From Gammaproteobacteria bacterium (GTDB lineage: Bacteria > Pseudomonadota > Gammaproteobacteria > Steroidobacterales > Woeseiaceae): a stretch of DNA of 64,000 bases. Position numbers and translations under genes: made by a program. The notes under the pieces were generated by a model, which worked only from the letters and a program-made list of their open reading frames with translations, searched no databases and was not told where the DNA came from. This document shows, one piece after another, positions 44,685 to 53,747 of this stretch. Location: the NCBI GenBank assembly GCA_013151645.1, contig JAADHU010000069.1, positions 62,001-126,000 of the forward strand, read 5' to 3'. Positions within the stretch are counted from its first letter, which is position 1. The number at the start of each line of letters is the position of its first letter.

Positions 44685-44915
44685 ACCGGTTGCCCCATTG
44701 ATGCACGTGACTGGCCTGCCGAAACGTCGGCTATCAACACAGCACTTGTCGGCACATATTGTTCGCCTGGCGATCTGCCCATGGCGTTGCCCCCCTGTTC
44801 GGGGCGGATAATAGCAATTTTAGCAGTCCGTGGCGCAGTCGTTTCGCTGCGCGGTCGGCGGTGCCTGCCCGATTCCCCGTATACTCGAGCGCTGCTGCCG
44901 CCAACTGGAGAAACG

Positions 44916-45416
44916 ATGTCCATGCTCACACTGCATCACCTGGAAAATTCACGCTCACAACGTATTCTGTGGCTGCTGGAAGAACTCGGTGTCGACTACA
45001 AGATTCAGAGTTACACGCACGACCCGAAAACAAGTCTGGCACCGGCCGAGCTGTTTGCGGTTCATTCCCCTGGCAAGTCGCCGGTGATCACCGACGGTGA
45101 CCTGACAGTGGCGGAATCCGGTGCCATTATCGAATACCTCGTCGCCAAAGTGCGTGGCGGCTACCTTGGCGCGAACACGACACTTAACCTCGAATACATG
45201 GAGGCTGCGCTCGGTAAATCACGCTGGTTCTGTGGTGAGGCTTTTACTGCGGCGGATATTCAAATGAGTTTTGCGCTTGAGGCGGCGGAGGTGCGTACGA
45301 ACCTGGCGGCAGATTATCCGGGGTTGGCGGAGTTTCTGAAGACGATACGGGCGATGCCGGCTTATCGGAAGGGTATTGAGATGGGCGGACCTTACGCGTT
45401 GATGGGTGATGATTGA
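44916..45416 (+). CDS. Glutathione S-transferase-like protein with short C-terminal domain
   Basis: 166 residues from ATG at 44916, after GGAG. The N-terminal thioredoxin-like half is complete, with SRSQRILWLLEELG, SPGKSPVI and the glutathione-binding ESGAI (67-71). The helical half is cut short: the segment after LVAKVRGGYLG jumps directly to LNLEYMEAALGKSRWFCGEAFTAAD, so about 50-60 residues of a normal GST (200-220 residues) are missing. The frame is kept, which points to an in-frame deletion or a natural short variant. The missing part lines the electrophile site, so catalysis is doubtful. Confidence 0.78.
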   Translation: MSMLTLHHLENSRSQRILWLLEELGVDYKIQSYTHDPKTSLAPAELFAVHSPGKSPVITDGDLTVAESGAIIEYLVAKVRGGYLGANTTLNLEYMEAALGKSRWFCGEAFTAADIQMSFALEAAEVRTNLAADYPGLAEFLKTIRAMPAYRKGIEMGGPYALMGDD

Positions 45417-45462
45417 AGCGGGTTGGCCGCCCTTTCTGCTGGTTTATCAGGATCTGTATTTT

Positions 45463-46989
45463 ATGGTTAAGAAAAAATTAGGATGTTTACGCACGATCGC
45501 CGTGTTGGTTCTGTCAGGTACCGTTTCCGCCTGTGGTATCGCGCAGCCGACGAGAGCGGGTGACCAACAATCCCGTCCGTTGCACCGTTCGCTGCAAGCA
45601 CGGGCGAATATCGTTGCCAACGAATCGACTGCAAAAAATGTCATTCTATTTATCGGCGACGGTATGGGTGTCACCACAGTAACGGCCGCGCGAATTTTCG
45701 ATGGACAGTCGAGGGGAATGAGCGGCGAAAAAAACGTATTGTCGTTTGAGACCTTTCCGAATGTCGCGCTGGTAAAAACGTATGCTTCCAACCAGATGGT
45801 TGCCGACTCGGCGGGCACCGCGTCGGCAATGACCACCGGCGTGAAAACACGTGCGGGTGTGGTGGGTCTCGGTCCTGAGGCCTACCGTCGCAGCTGCGAG
45901 GGACAACTGGCTTATCCGTTGACAACGCTGGGTGAACTTGCGGAGCAGCACGGTAAAGCGACCGGCATTGTAACCACAGCACGAATTACTCATGCGACAC
46001 CGGCTGCGGTATACGCACATTCGGCCGAACGCTATTGGGAGGGCAATGTCTATCTGCCCGGAGATGCCTGGGAGATGGGCTGTCGTGATATCGCGTACCA
46101 GCTTGCACATTTCTCCAGCGGCGACGGCATGGAAGTGATGTTTGGCGGCGGTCGTCGAGCGTTTTTCGGTGCGGATCACAACGGCAGACGTCGTGCAGAC
46201 GATGATGATCTGGTTTCGGTCTGGGCGCAGGCGGCGGCCAATCGGCACTACATTTCGACAGCGGCGGAGCTTTCATCACTACGACCGGACGAGCAGGTTC
46301 TCGGACTGTTTGCTAATGCACATATGACGTACATCGCCGAGCGCGAAGCGGACAGTCAGGAGCCGCAGCTAGCCCAGATGACGGCGAAAGCCATCGATCT
46401 TCTTGCGGCACATGAGAATGGCTACTTTCTGATGGTCGAAGGTGGCCGTATCGATCACGGACATCACGACGGCATGGCCGGTTATGCCCTGCTCGAAGCA
46501 CAGGAGTTTTTCAAGGCGATATCGGTAGCCCTGGACAAAGTCGATTTGTCCGAAACGCTGGTGCTGGTGACAGCGGACCATGGCCATACCTTGTCGATGG
46601 GTGGCTACGCGACGCTAGGCAATCCGATACTCGGACTGGTCGTCACGAACGATGTGACCGGGCGACCGAACGAAGAGCCTTTTGTCGTCGCGGACGATGG
46701 CCTGCCGCATGCTGTACTGGCCTATGCTAACGGACCGGGCGCTTTTGGAAAGACACCTCGGTCAATGCCGGAAACGGGTATCCGCGCCGTGCAGCAGGCG
46801 CTGGTACCACTATTGGACACGGAAATTGACGGTTCCACCAAGCCGGACGAATCGCACGGCGGGCAGGATGTCGCGTTGTACGCCAACGGCCCGTGGTCAC
46901 ATCTTGTCGGTGGAGTCCTGGAACAGAACGCGATTTTCCACGTCATTACCTATGCGTTCGGCTGGGATATGGAGGAGGGACCACACTAA
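45463..46989 (+). CDS. Alkaline phosphatase, lipoprotein
   Basis: 508 residues from ATG at 45463. The leader has lipobox VSAC (Cys24). The nucleophile Ser116 stands in ADSAGTASA, and the metal ligands are evident: FIGDGMG (66-), GRIDHGHHD, TADHGH and SHGGQDV. This is the PhoA superfamily; the lipoprotein form would be tethered and would release phosphate from periplasmic or surface esters. It is 46 bp downstream of the GST gene and reads in the same direction. The next gene, a histidine kinase, is convergent. I see no Pho box upstream. Confidence 0.9.
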   Translation: MVKKKLGCLRTIAVLVLSGTVSACGIAQPTRAGDQQSRPLHRSLQARANIVANESTAKNVILFIGDGMGVTTVTAARIFDGQSRGMSGEKNVLSFETFPNVALVKTYASNQMVADSAGTASAMTTGVKTRAGVVGLGPEAYRRSCEGQLAYPLTTLGELAEQHGKATGIVTTARITHATPAAVYAHSAERYWEGNVYLPGDAWEMGCRDIAYQLAHFSSGDGMEVMFGGGRRAFFGADHNGRRRADDDDLVSVWAQAAANRHYISTAAELSSLRPDEQVLGLFANAHMTYIAEREADSQEPQLAQMTAKAIDLLAAHENGYFLMVEGGRIDHGHHDGMAGYALLEAQEFFKAISVALDKVDLSETLVLVTADHGHTLSMGGYATLGNPILGLVVTNDVTGRPNEEPFVVADDGLPHAVLAYANGPGAFGKTPRSMPETGIRAVQQALVPLLDTEIDGSTKPDESHGGQDVALYANGPWSHLVGGVLEQNAIFHVITYAFGWDMEEGPH

Positions 46990-47030
46990 CGGTTTACGCA
47001 GCGTGTAATTTATTGCCGCAGCAGTTGATT

Positions 47031-49319
47031 TCAATCGGCGGGAAACGACAATCGGAATTCCACACCCGGGTCTTTATTAATTACATCGACCGTGCCGTTC
47101 ATTGCCGTGGTGAGTTGATGCACGATGGCCAGTCCAATGCCTGTACCTACCGTTTCACGAGTGAGCTCGGAACCCGGGCGATAGAAAAGTTTGAAGATTT
47201 TTCTCATTTGGTCTTTGGGTACGCCCGGCCCGTAGTCCCGAACCACGAACACGACGGTGCCGTCACGCGCAGCAGTACTTTGAATTTCGATTCGCTTTGT
47301 CGCGGCATGCCGGGAAAACTTGATGGCGTTATCGACCAGGTTAATGATGACTTGGGCGAAACAATCGTCGTCGATGGCTATCTGCGTCTGATCTGTATCC
47401 GGGTCGCGTTTGAATGACAGTTCGAAGCCGGCATTTTCGACCTGCGTGACGATTTTGGACTCGATTTGGCTCATCAGTTCACCCACGGTGCGGGGTTGCA
47501 TGTCGAACTGCGGTTCATTGCGTGTGATTTTTGCGAGTTGCAGTACGTTGGAGATGAGTCTCGTCAAGCGTTCCGATTCGTCGTGGATAAAACCGTAGTA
47601 TTGTTGTCGTTTATCTTCGTCCGCCCAGCCTTCCCTGAGCATCTCACCGTACATCCGGATCGAGGTTAACGGTGTCTTGAGTTCATGACTGACTGCGGCG
47701 ACAAAGTCCTGCTGTTGCCTGGCCAGATTGATCTGGCTCAGCCCGGTGCGATACAGGGCGAAGAAGCCGCCAAGAAAAACGATCGCGATTACGAACGTGG
47801 TCCAGCCAAGTACCCGCGCGCCGGGTCCGGGCGGCAATCGATCGATAGAGAATGCAAGCTGCAAGCCCGACATGGGCGCCGTGAGACTGGACTGGTAGAG
47901 AAGTGTACCGTCCAGTTCGACGGCGGTTGCCGGGTAGCCGCTATCGATACGACCGGCAAACGTTGCGATGACGTTTTCCTGGTAAGCAACGCTCAAAGTG
48001 GACATCGTCGCCAGCGTCGTGCCGCGAAAGGCGTTAGCGATGATGACGTTCAGGAAATGTTGCTGATCGATAAGAAGGCCCTGAATAAGGCGTTCGCCAT
48101 TGCGCCAGACTTTACGAAACAGCACCATGTGCCCGCTATCGAGCAAGCTGAATTCGAAGGGATCAACTTCACTCTCAAAGGTGTTGATGCGCAGATCGGC
48201 AAGGCCGGCTCTGCCACCGGTTTCCTCGGCTGAGTGGGGCAGGACCACTTCCGGCAAAGCCGATTTTTCAAATCGCTTGCTGCGCGCCGGCGACAGATCG
48301 ACTGCGTTGCCCAGGGCTTGCGGCCGCAATTCTTTGCGTTCCAGTATCTCGCTCTTTTTTCCCGGTGCCGCATCGATTCCAGGCTTAGCGACGTCGCGCT
48401 TGGTATCGCTTCTCTGACGCTCCACGCGCGATTCGCCGATCGCCCCGTCCGGATCGGCAATGCGGTCGTCGGCGATATCGGATTGCAGCAACCCCCCCGG
48501 TTGATTCAATTGATCGAAGATCTGCTGGCTGTAGCCTTCATTCTTGGCGGCGAGTTGTTGAGACGGCGCGGTGGCCAGGCGGTCGGGCGTGTCCTTGTCG
48601 GCGGATAAATCATCCGTGAATTCACCGATGGAATCGGCCACCGTCGTTTTACGTACGGCAAGGGGCGATGCGGATTTCGCAATTGTTGCCGTCTCTCCCG
48701 CGGGCGGGTGTGCGCGTGGCGACGATGTGTCGGGACGTTCGTAATCGCTTTCCTCTTCAGCAGTAGCGGCGGAAAATTCGGGCGTAATGTTGGGCGATTG
48801 TCGAAGTCCGACCTGTGTCCTGGAGCGTATGAGTTGGTTTTCGGCCAGAACCTGCTGGATTTCCTGTGCGAGCTGGGATCTCTGTAAATATTCGTCTTCG
48901 CTGATGCCGACGGCTTCGCGGGCGGTTCCCGCCTCCGGCAAGAGGGGCGTGCTGAACTCACCCTGTACGCCGACCTGGAAATAACCGATGACCCCGGGCA
49001 GATCCTGGGTGACCGGGTAGCTCGACAGTGGCGAGCGTTGCAGGAAGTTGGCCGCAGGATCACCACTGACTCCGAGAAAAGCATAGTCCGTAAAATTGCG
49101 GGCTTCCGCGACATTGATGCCGCTATTCAAAGCAATATCGATACGGTTGGTGAGTTCTTCGGCCATGTTGCGGTATTGATAGAATGCCTCCCATTTCAGC
49201 TGGTCGTATGCCTGCCAAACGAGACCGCCGGTCGGTATGGCGAGAGCGAGAAAAAAGATCGCCAACAGTATCTTCAGACGCTGTGGATTGAAGTCTTTCA
49301 TCAGGCCTGTCGAAGACAT
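47031..49319 (-). CDS. Sensor histidine kinase with large disordered periplasmic insert
   Basis: 762 residues from ATG at 49319, one base after the response-regulator stop (TGACATG). One membrane helix lies at about 14-32 and the other at about 508-530. Between them is an unusual sensor domain of about 470 residues: a folded first part (to about 160), a low-complexity Asp/Ser/Arg/Pro/Ala stretch (about 165-370), then a second folded part. HisKA has the phospho-acceptor His545 in SHELKTP; HATPase has NLVDNAIKFS and GTGIGLAI. It should phosphorylate the linked regulator. Sensing may involve cleavage or binding within the disordered part, which is inference. Confidence 0.9.
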   Translation of the reverse strand: MSSTGLMKDFNPQRLKILLAIFFLALAIPTGGLVWQAYDQLKWEAFYQYRNMAEELTNRIDIALNSGINVAEARNFTDYAFLGVSGDPAANFLQRSPLSSYPVTQDLPGVIGYFQVGVQGEFSTPLLPEAGTAREAVGISEDEYLQRSQLAQEIQQVLAENQLIRSRTQVGLRQSPNITPEFSAATAEEESDYERPDTSSPRAHPPAGETATIAKSASPLAVRKTTVADSIGEFTDDLSADKDTPDRLATAPSQQLAAKNEGYSQQIFDQLNQPGGLLQSDIADDRIADPDGAIGESRVERQRSDTKRDVAKPGIDAAPGKKSEILERKELRPQALGNAVDLSPARSKRFEKSALPEVVLPHSAEETGGRAGLADLRINTFESEVDPFEFSLLDSGHMVLFRKVWRNGERLIQGLLIDQQHFLNVIIANAFRGTTLATMSTLSVAYQENVIATFAGRIDSGYPATAVELDGTLLYQSSLTAPMSGLQLAFSIDRLPPGPGARVLGWTTFVIAIVFLGGFFALYRTGLSQINLARQQQDFVAAVSHELKTPLTSIRMYGEMLREGWADEDKRQQYYGFIHDESERLTRLISNVLQLAKITRNEPQFDMQPRTVGELMSQIESKIVTQVENAGFELSFKRDPDTDQTQIAIDDDCFAQVIINLVDNAIKFSRHAATKRIEIQSTAARDGTVVFVVRDYGPGVPKDQMRKIFKLFYRPGSELTRETVGTGIGLAIVHQLTTAMNGTVDVINKDPGVEFRLSFPAD

Positions 49320-49320
49320 G

Positions 49321-50022
49321 TCAACGCCGCACCACGAGTTTATAGCCGGCGCCCCTCACTGTGAGCAGGTTAGTGGGTTCCTTGGGGTTCGCTTCGATCT
49401 TGCGCCGCAGTTTGGCGATATGGATGTCGACAGTACGTGTCTCCAGTTCGAGGTGACGGTCATACCCCCATACTTTTTCGAGTAACTCATGCCGCGGGAT
49501 CGGCCGCGATGTGTTGGTTGCGAGATAGCTCAGGATGTCAATTTCCCGCCGCGTGAACGTCAGGTTGGCCTGATCGCCGGTAGCCACCAGATTCTCCGTA
49601 TCAATCGAGATGCCATCGAGATGAATGGTTCTGGCCATTTCCTGGCCAGCCGGCGAGCGTCGCAGCACTGCTTCGATGCGCAGCAGCAGCTGCTGGATTG
49701 AAAAGGGCTTCGCCACGTAGTCATCGGCACCGAGTTTAAGTCCCTGGATGATATCTTCTTCCGAGGTTCTGGCCGTCAGCATGATAATGGGCTGCTGACG
49801 ATCCTCAGCGCGAATGCGATTGCAAATTTCGTAACCATCCATGCCGGGCAGCATGATGTCGAGCAGGATCAGGTCGAATTTTCCCGTCAGCGCTTTTTGC
49901 AGGCCAGTCGGTCCACTGGCGGCGCTGTCGGTCTCGTAGCCGTGAAAGACGAGCACATCAATGAGGCCCTGGCGGATGGCCAGCTCGTCTTCTATCACCA
50001 GTATGCGTAGTGGCCTGTTCAT
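49321..50022 (-). CDS. OmpR-type response regulator
   Basis: 233 residues from ATG at 50022. The receiver domain has the acidic pair EDE (11-13), phospho-acceptor Asp55 in LLDIMLP, the switch Thr in LTARTS and Lys in KPF. The winged-helix DNA-binding domain follows (ISYLATNTSRPI, RTVDIHIAKLRRKIE, TVRGAGYKL). It is encoded directly before the histidine kinase with a one-base gap. Targets are not visible; no phosphate or copper genes adjoin it. Confidence 0.93.
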   Translation of the reverse strand: MNRPLRILVIEDELAIRQGLIDVLVFHGYETDSAASGPTGLQKALTGKFDLILLDIMLPGMDGYEICNRIRAEDRQQPIIMLTARTSEEDIIQGLKLGADDYVAKPFSIQQLLLRIEAVLRRSPAGQEMARTIHLDGISIDTENLVATGDQANLTFTRREIDILSYLATNTSRPIPRHELLEKVWGYDRHLELETRTVDIHIAKLRRKIEANPKEPTNLLTVRGAGYKLVVRR

Positions 50023-50101
50023 CAGGCACTCAGGCTACCAGTTCGTGCGTAGGTGCTGCGTGACCGGATGTAACGTTTTTGTAAAACTGCAAAGGGTGAA
50101 C

Positions 50102-50509
50102 TCAGTCATCGAGATCCGGTAAACCGTGCAAAACCAGAAGGTAGTAGCTGACGAGACCAATCACCTTGTCATTCTCGACCACCGGTGCGTGGCTGATGCC
50201 GAAACGTTCAAACAGGCGCGCGCAATAACGAATTTCCATATCCGGCCGCACCGACAAAACCGGTTTTGACATGATTTCATAGATATTCACGCGCTCCGGC
50301 GCGCGATCTCTTGCGATAACCTGTTTAGCGATGTCCGCAAATGACACCATGCCGTATTCGTCGTGCTGGTGTCGTCGTTTGACAATCAGACTCGTTGTGC
50401 CGGCCTTTTTCATGATTTTCAACGCTGACAGTACGTCAACTTTTCCGTCGACTTCGGTCACATCTTTCCTCATGCAATCGCGAACGGGCCCCCGGTTTTG
50501 AGCAGTCAT
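50102..50509 (-). CDS. Tandem CBS-domain protein
   Basis: 135 residues from ATG at 50509, overlapping the P-II-like gene stop by four bases. Two CBS motifs follow each other: RDCMRKDVTEVD... GMVSFADIAKQV and YEIMSKPVLSVRPDM... VIGLVSYYLLVLHG. Such Bateman modules bind adenosine nucleotides. It is the last gene of a four-gene unit and probably couples energy or nucleotide state to the two membrane proteins above it. Confidence 0.85.
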   Translation of the reverse strand: MTAQNRGPVRDCMRKDVTEVDGKVDVLSALKIMKKAGTTSLIVKRRHQHDEYGMVSFADIAKQVIARDRAPERVNIYEIMSKPVLSVRPDMEIRYCARLFERFGISHAPVVENDKVIGLVSYYLLVLHGLPDLDD

Positions 50510-50856
50510 AGGTTTTCCTCCACTATTTCTTCGAGTTCTCTGGCCTGATGTAAAACACCCACGGCGTCTTCGACATCGATAACGACGGCGATGCCGGTGC
50601 CTGGTCTCGCATCGAATTCGCCGACCTCGCCAATATGTTCGAGAATATGCCGGCTCAGGTGCTGTTCAACCAACAGCAAGATGACGTCCCGTTGCGAGGC
50701 CAGGGTCAGGCCGAAAAACGTCTTGTTCTCCTTGATGCCCTCGCCACGGGCGTTATTGATGACGGTGCAGCCGGTTGCACCCGCTTCGCGAGCGGCATCC
50801 ATGATGTCATCGGTTTTGTTATCCTCGACGAAGGCCAGGATCAGTTTAAAGTGCAT
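50506..50856 (-). CDS. P-II-like small signalling protein
   Basis: 116 residues from ATG at 50856, overlapping the stop of the second DUF1538 gene by 11 bases. The ferredoxin-like P-II fold shows as LILAFVEDNKTDDIMDAAREAGATG at the start and GIAVVIDVEDAVGV at the end. The loop (NNARGEGIKENKTFFG) lacks the uridylylation Tyr context of GlnB. P-II-like proteins often gate transporters; here the partner is presumably the DUF1538 pair. Confidence 0.8.
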   Translation of the reverse strand: MHFKLILAFVEDNKTDDIMDAAREAGATGCTVINNARGEGIKENKTFFGLTLASQRDVILLLVEQHLSRHILEHIGEVGEFDARPGTGIAVVIDVEDAVGVLHQARELEEIVEENL

Positions 50857-51664
50857 GATTATCTTCCTGTAGATTATCCAGTTTTCTTTCTGCGAATCTC
50901 GAAGTGCGTTCTCTCAAAACCGCCAGCTGGCCATAAGCAAGGACCGAGATTATCGGGAACAGGCTCGCAAATGCGACCAGCCCGAATCCATCCAGCAATG
51001 GACTGCGTCCCGGTACAGCCTCTGAAAGCCCGAGCCCGAGTGCGGTAACGAGAGGTACTGTGACGGTCGATGTCGTCACGCCGCCAGAGTCGTACGCGAG
51101 CGGCACGATCATTTTCGGTGCCATCGTGGTCTGAATGATAACCACCAGGTATCCGGCCGCAATGAAATAGTGCAATGGCTGACCATCGATGATCCTGTAA
51201 CAGCCGAGACTCACACCGACGCCCACGCCAATGGCGACAGCGATGCGCAGACCCCACACGCCGATAGTACCGCCCGATACTTCGTTGGCTTTCATGGAGA
51301 CCGCGATCAGGGCTGGTTCCGCCAACGTGGTGCTGAAACCAATGAAGAGCGCGAAAATGTAGACCCAGTAATAGTCCTGCCATTCAAGCTCTGCTGTGGT
51401 GCGCCCGGAAACTTCGTACAGGAAATCGGGATTGGTCAGTTGTTGTGCCATGAGGCGACCCAACGGGAATAGTGTTTGCTCGAGACCAACCAGGAACAGG
51501 CCCAGCCCGACCACGACGAATAGAAAACCAAGCGCAATTCGTCGCCAGTTCGGGACGGGCTGACCAATGACCAGCAACTGGAAGGCGAACAGGAATACCA
51601 CAATCGGCAGCACGTCAATGGCACTGTTGGCAATGAACTTCAGACTGTTGACGATCAGATCCAT
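50846..51664 (-). CDS. DUF1538 membrane protein, second of a pair
   Basis: 272 residues from ATG at 51664, the start codon sharing one base with the preceding stop (TAATG). About seven hydrophobic helices. The family signature [21 protein letters not shown] is present once, followed by PLLDGFGLVAFAS. A two-gene DUF1538 pair (UmpAB) from Halomonas has been reported to act as a Na+(Li+,K+)/H+ antiporter, so a cation antiport role is the best guess. Its C-terminus ends in a charged tail (ERTSRFAERKLDNLQED). Confidence 0.85.
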   Translation of the reverse strand: MDLIVNSLKFIANSAIDVLPIVVFLFAFQLLVIGQPVPNWRRIALGFLFVVVGLGLFLVGLEQTLFPLGRLMAQQLTNPDFLYEVSGRTTAELEWQDYYWVYIFALFIGFSTTLAEPALIAVSMKANEVSGGTIGVWGLRIAVAIGVGVGVSLGCYRIIDGQPLHYFIAAGYLVVIIQTTMAPKMIVPLAYDSGGVTTSTVTVPLVTALGLGLSEAVPGRSPLLDGFGLVAFASLFPIISVLAYGQLAVLRERTSRFAERKLDNLQEDNHAL

Positions 51665-52398
51665 TAGACAATGATGCCGTAAATCAATACAAACAAGATA
51701 GGCGTGAGAGAGGCGAGAGCGATAAGCCCGAAGCCATCGGTCAACGGGTTTCGGCCCCGCAGGGAGCTGGCAAGGCCGACGCCCAATGCCGTTACCAGGG
51801 GTACCGTCACCGTCGAGGTTGTGACGCCCCCGGAATCGTAGGCAATACCGATAATCTCTTTGGGGGCAACAGTCGTGAGCAACACGACCAGGACGTAGCC
51901 GCCGATAATCATGAGTGGCAATGACCAGTCAAGCAATATACGCAGTACCCCGACCACCAAAGCCATGCCTACTGCGAGAGCCACCGTCATACGCAGGCCG
52001 AATGCATAGTTGTCCATTGCCGTACGGGTTGATTCAATGTGGTTCGCATTAGCCGCGACTTCAGCGGCTTCGGCGGCTACAGCGATCAGGGCGGGTTCGG
52101 CGACCGTCGTCCCAAAGCCAAGCACGAATGCGAACGTGACCAACCAGAATACGCTGCCCTTTTTAGCCAGCGCATGGGCAAGTCCTTCGCCGATCGGAAA
52201 CAAGGCGAGTCGCAGGCCGAAAATGAAGAACGTCAGGCCGGCGACGACGAGCAGTCCGCCCGCGAGCATCGAGGTCAACTGGCTTGCCGGGCCGCGAAAT
52301 ACAAACAGCTGAAAGACACCGATGACCAGCACGATCGGCAGCAGGTCACGCAAACTGGAAAAAGCGTCTCTGGCGAGGGCATGCAACGACTCTTTCAA
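51664..52398 (-). CDS. DUF1538 membrane protein, first of a pair
   Basis: 244 residues from TTG at 52398; the nearest upstream ATG meets a stop after two codons. The same signature [21 protein letters not shown] is found near residue 190, and the two proteins share the order of helices and the [14 protein letters not shown] segment, so they are paralogues. It is the first gene of the four-gene unit, divergent from the PspA operon with 206 bp between. Probable job: one half of a cation/H+ antiporter. Confidence 0.85.
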   Translation of the reverse strand: MKESLHALARDAFSSLRDLLPIVLVIGVFQLFVFRGPASQLTSMLAGGLLVVAGLTFFIFGLRLALFPIGEGLAHALAKKGSVFWLVTFAFVLGFGTTVAEPALIAVAAEAAEVAANANHIESTRTAMDNYAFGLRMTVALAVGMALVVGVLRILLDWSLPLMIIGGYVLVVLLTTVAPKEIIGIAYDSGGVTTSTVTVPLVTALGVGLASSLRGRNPLTDGFGLIALASLTPILFVLIYGIIV

Positions 52399-52604
52399 TT
52401 AGGGCATGTGCCTTCTGATTAGGTGAATCGGATCGTGGTGCTCCGTGCAGTCTAATGAATTCGACGATCCGCCGCACCTGTCCTGCTCTGTAAATGTTTC
52501 GTAAATCTTCCCCGTGAGGTTTTACCCGCTCGTGTCTACGCCGCAGCGGTCGCACTGACTACGATTGTTGTCACTAAAAACCTGAGGACGAAAGGAGCAG
52601 GAAC

Positions 52605-53153
52605 ATGGCACTTGTAAACAGAATTACGCGACTTTTCAAAGCGGATTTTCATGCCGTGCTGGATCGTATTGAGGAACCCGAGCAGTTATTGAGACAGGCC
52701 ATCCGCGATATGGAGGATGAGCTGGCAGGCATGGAGCAGCGCATCAGTATTGCCGTTCACGATCAGGCCAGTATTGCTGGCCGCACAGCAGAGATTGAAG
52801 ATGCGCTCGCGGAGATCGAACAGGAACTCGACCTGTGTTTTGCATCGAAAAAACAGGACCTGGCGCGATCACTCGTCAGGAAGAAACTGGAAAAGCTGCG
52901 CGTCCTGAGACGTCTGGACACTATCCGGACTGAAAATGAGGCGACCCTCGATAAAACACGCGAACAATTCGATACCGATCGCACGTCACTTGAGGGGCTG
53001 AAACAGAAAGCTGAAATCCTCGCGCAGCGAAGCCCCGGTGAGCGTGACACGACCCTTGAGGATCCCGCCTGGATGGCGCGTGACCTGACGGTGAGCGACG
53101 ACGAGATCGATATTGCATTTCTCCGCGAGCAACAGGCGAGGGTCGCATCATGA
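52605..53153 (+). CDS. PspA/IM30-like coiled-coil protein
   Basis: 182 residues from ATG at 52605, after AAGGAG. An amphipathic N-terminus (MALVNRITRLFKADFHAVLD) is followed by long heptads, as in PspA and Vipp1, but the protein is shorter than PspA (222). EEPEQLLRQAIRDME fits the family's start. PspA-type proteins bind stressed membrane and repair it. The next gene overlaps by four bases, and a VWA gene follows, giving a three-gene stress unit facing the DUF1538 unit. Confidence 0.82.
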   Translation: MALVNRITRLFKADFHAVLDRIEEPEQLLRQAIRDMEDELAGMEQRISIAVHDQASIAGRTAEIEDALAEIEQELDLCFASKKQDLARSLVRKKLEKLRVLRRLDTIRTENEATLDKTREQFDTDRTSLEGLKQKAEILAQRSPGERDTTLEDPAWMARDLTVSDDEIDIAFLREQQARVAS

Positions 53154-53716
53154 AGGGGCCGACCTTTTTCCAGGGCGTCATCGTCGCCGCTGTACTGGGT
53201 ATTCTCGCGTCTGCCGTCGTCGCCGTTTTTGTGCCGTTTACCGGTGCCGGCGCCATAACACGCCTGGTGATACCGGGACTGGCGTTAACTTATCTCCTCT
53301 ACCTGTTTAGCAGCAACAGCGAAAGGACGGGGCGGGCCACCACGCTTGTCCTTTGGAGTGCCATGACACTCACGATGTGGTGGTTCTCACCTTCGTTGCC
53401 AATGTACCTGCTGGTCCATATCGGCGCAATCTGGCTGCTACGTTCGCTCTATTTTTATTCCAGCGTTTTGTCTGCCCTGATGGATATGGGCTTGAGTGTT
53501 CTGAGTACGGTTATTGCCCTCTGGGCTATCTCTCGCACAGGCAGCGTGTTTCTCGCGACATGGGGTTTTTTCCTGGTGAGTGCATTGTTCGCGGCGATTC
53601 CGCGAACAATGCAAAAGAAGCGCGAGACACCCCGTCATACGCCGATCGAACACGAGAATTTTGAGCGCGCGAAGCGCCGGGCCGATCAGGCATTACACCA
53701 GCTGTTAACACAATGA
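53150..53716 (+). CDS. Small integral membrane protein, unknown
   Basis: 188 residues from ATG at 53150, overlapping the PspA stop by four bases (ATGA). Five or so hydrophobic helices (about residues 8-30, 35-52, 62-78, 80-100, 105-150) precede a basic, probably cytoplasmic tail (RTMQKKRETPRHTPIEHENFERAKRR). No family is recognised. Coupled translation points to a membrane partner for the PspA-like protein. Confidence 0.7.
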   Translation: MKGPTFFQGVIVAAVLGILASAVVAVFVPFTGAGAITRLVIPGLALTYLLYLFSSNSERTGRATTLVLWSAMTLTMWWFSPSLPMYLLVHIGAIWLLRSLYFYSSVLSALMDMGLSVLSTVIALWAISRTGSVFLATWGFFLVSALFAAIPRTMQKKRETPRHTPIEHENFERAKRRADQALHQLLTQ

Positions 53717-53747
53717 TTTTTCACGCAACTGTACTGAGGATTGAATC

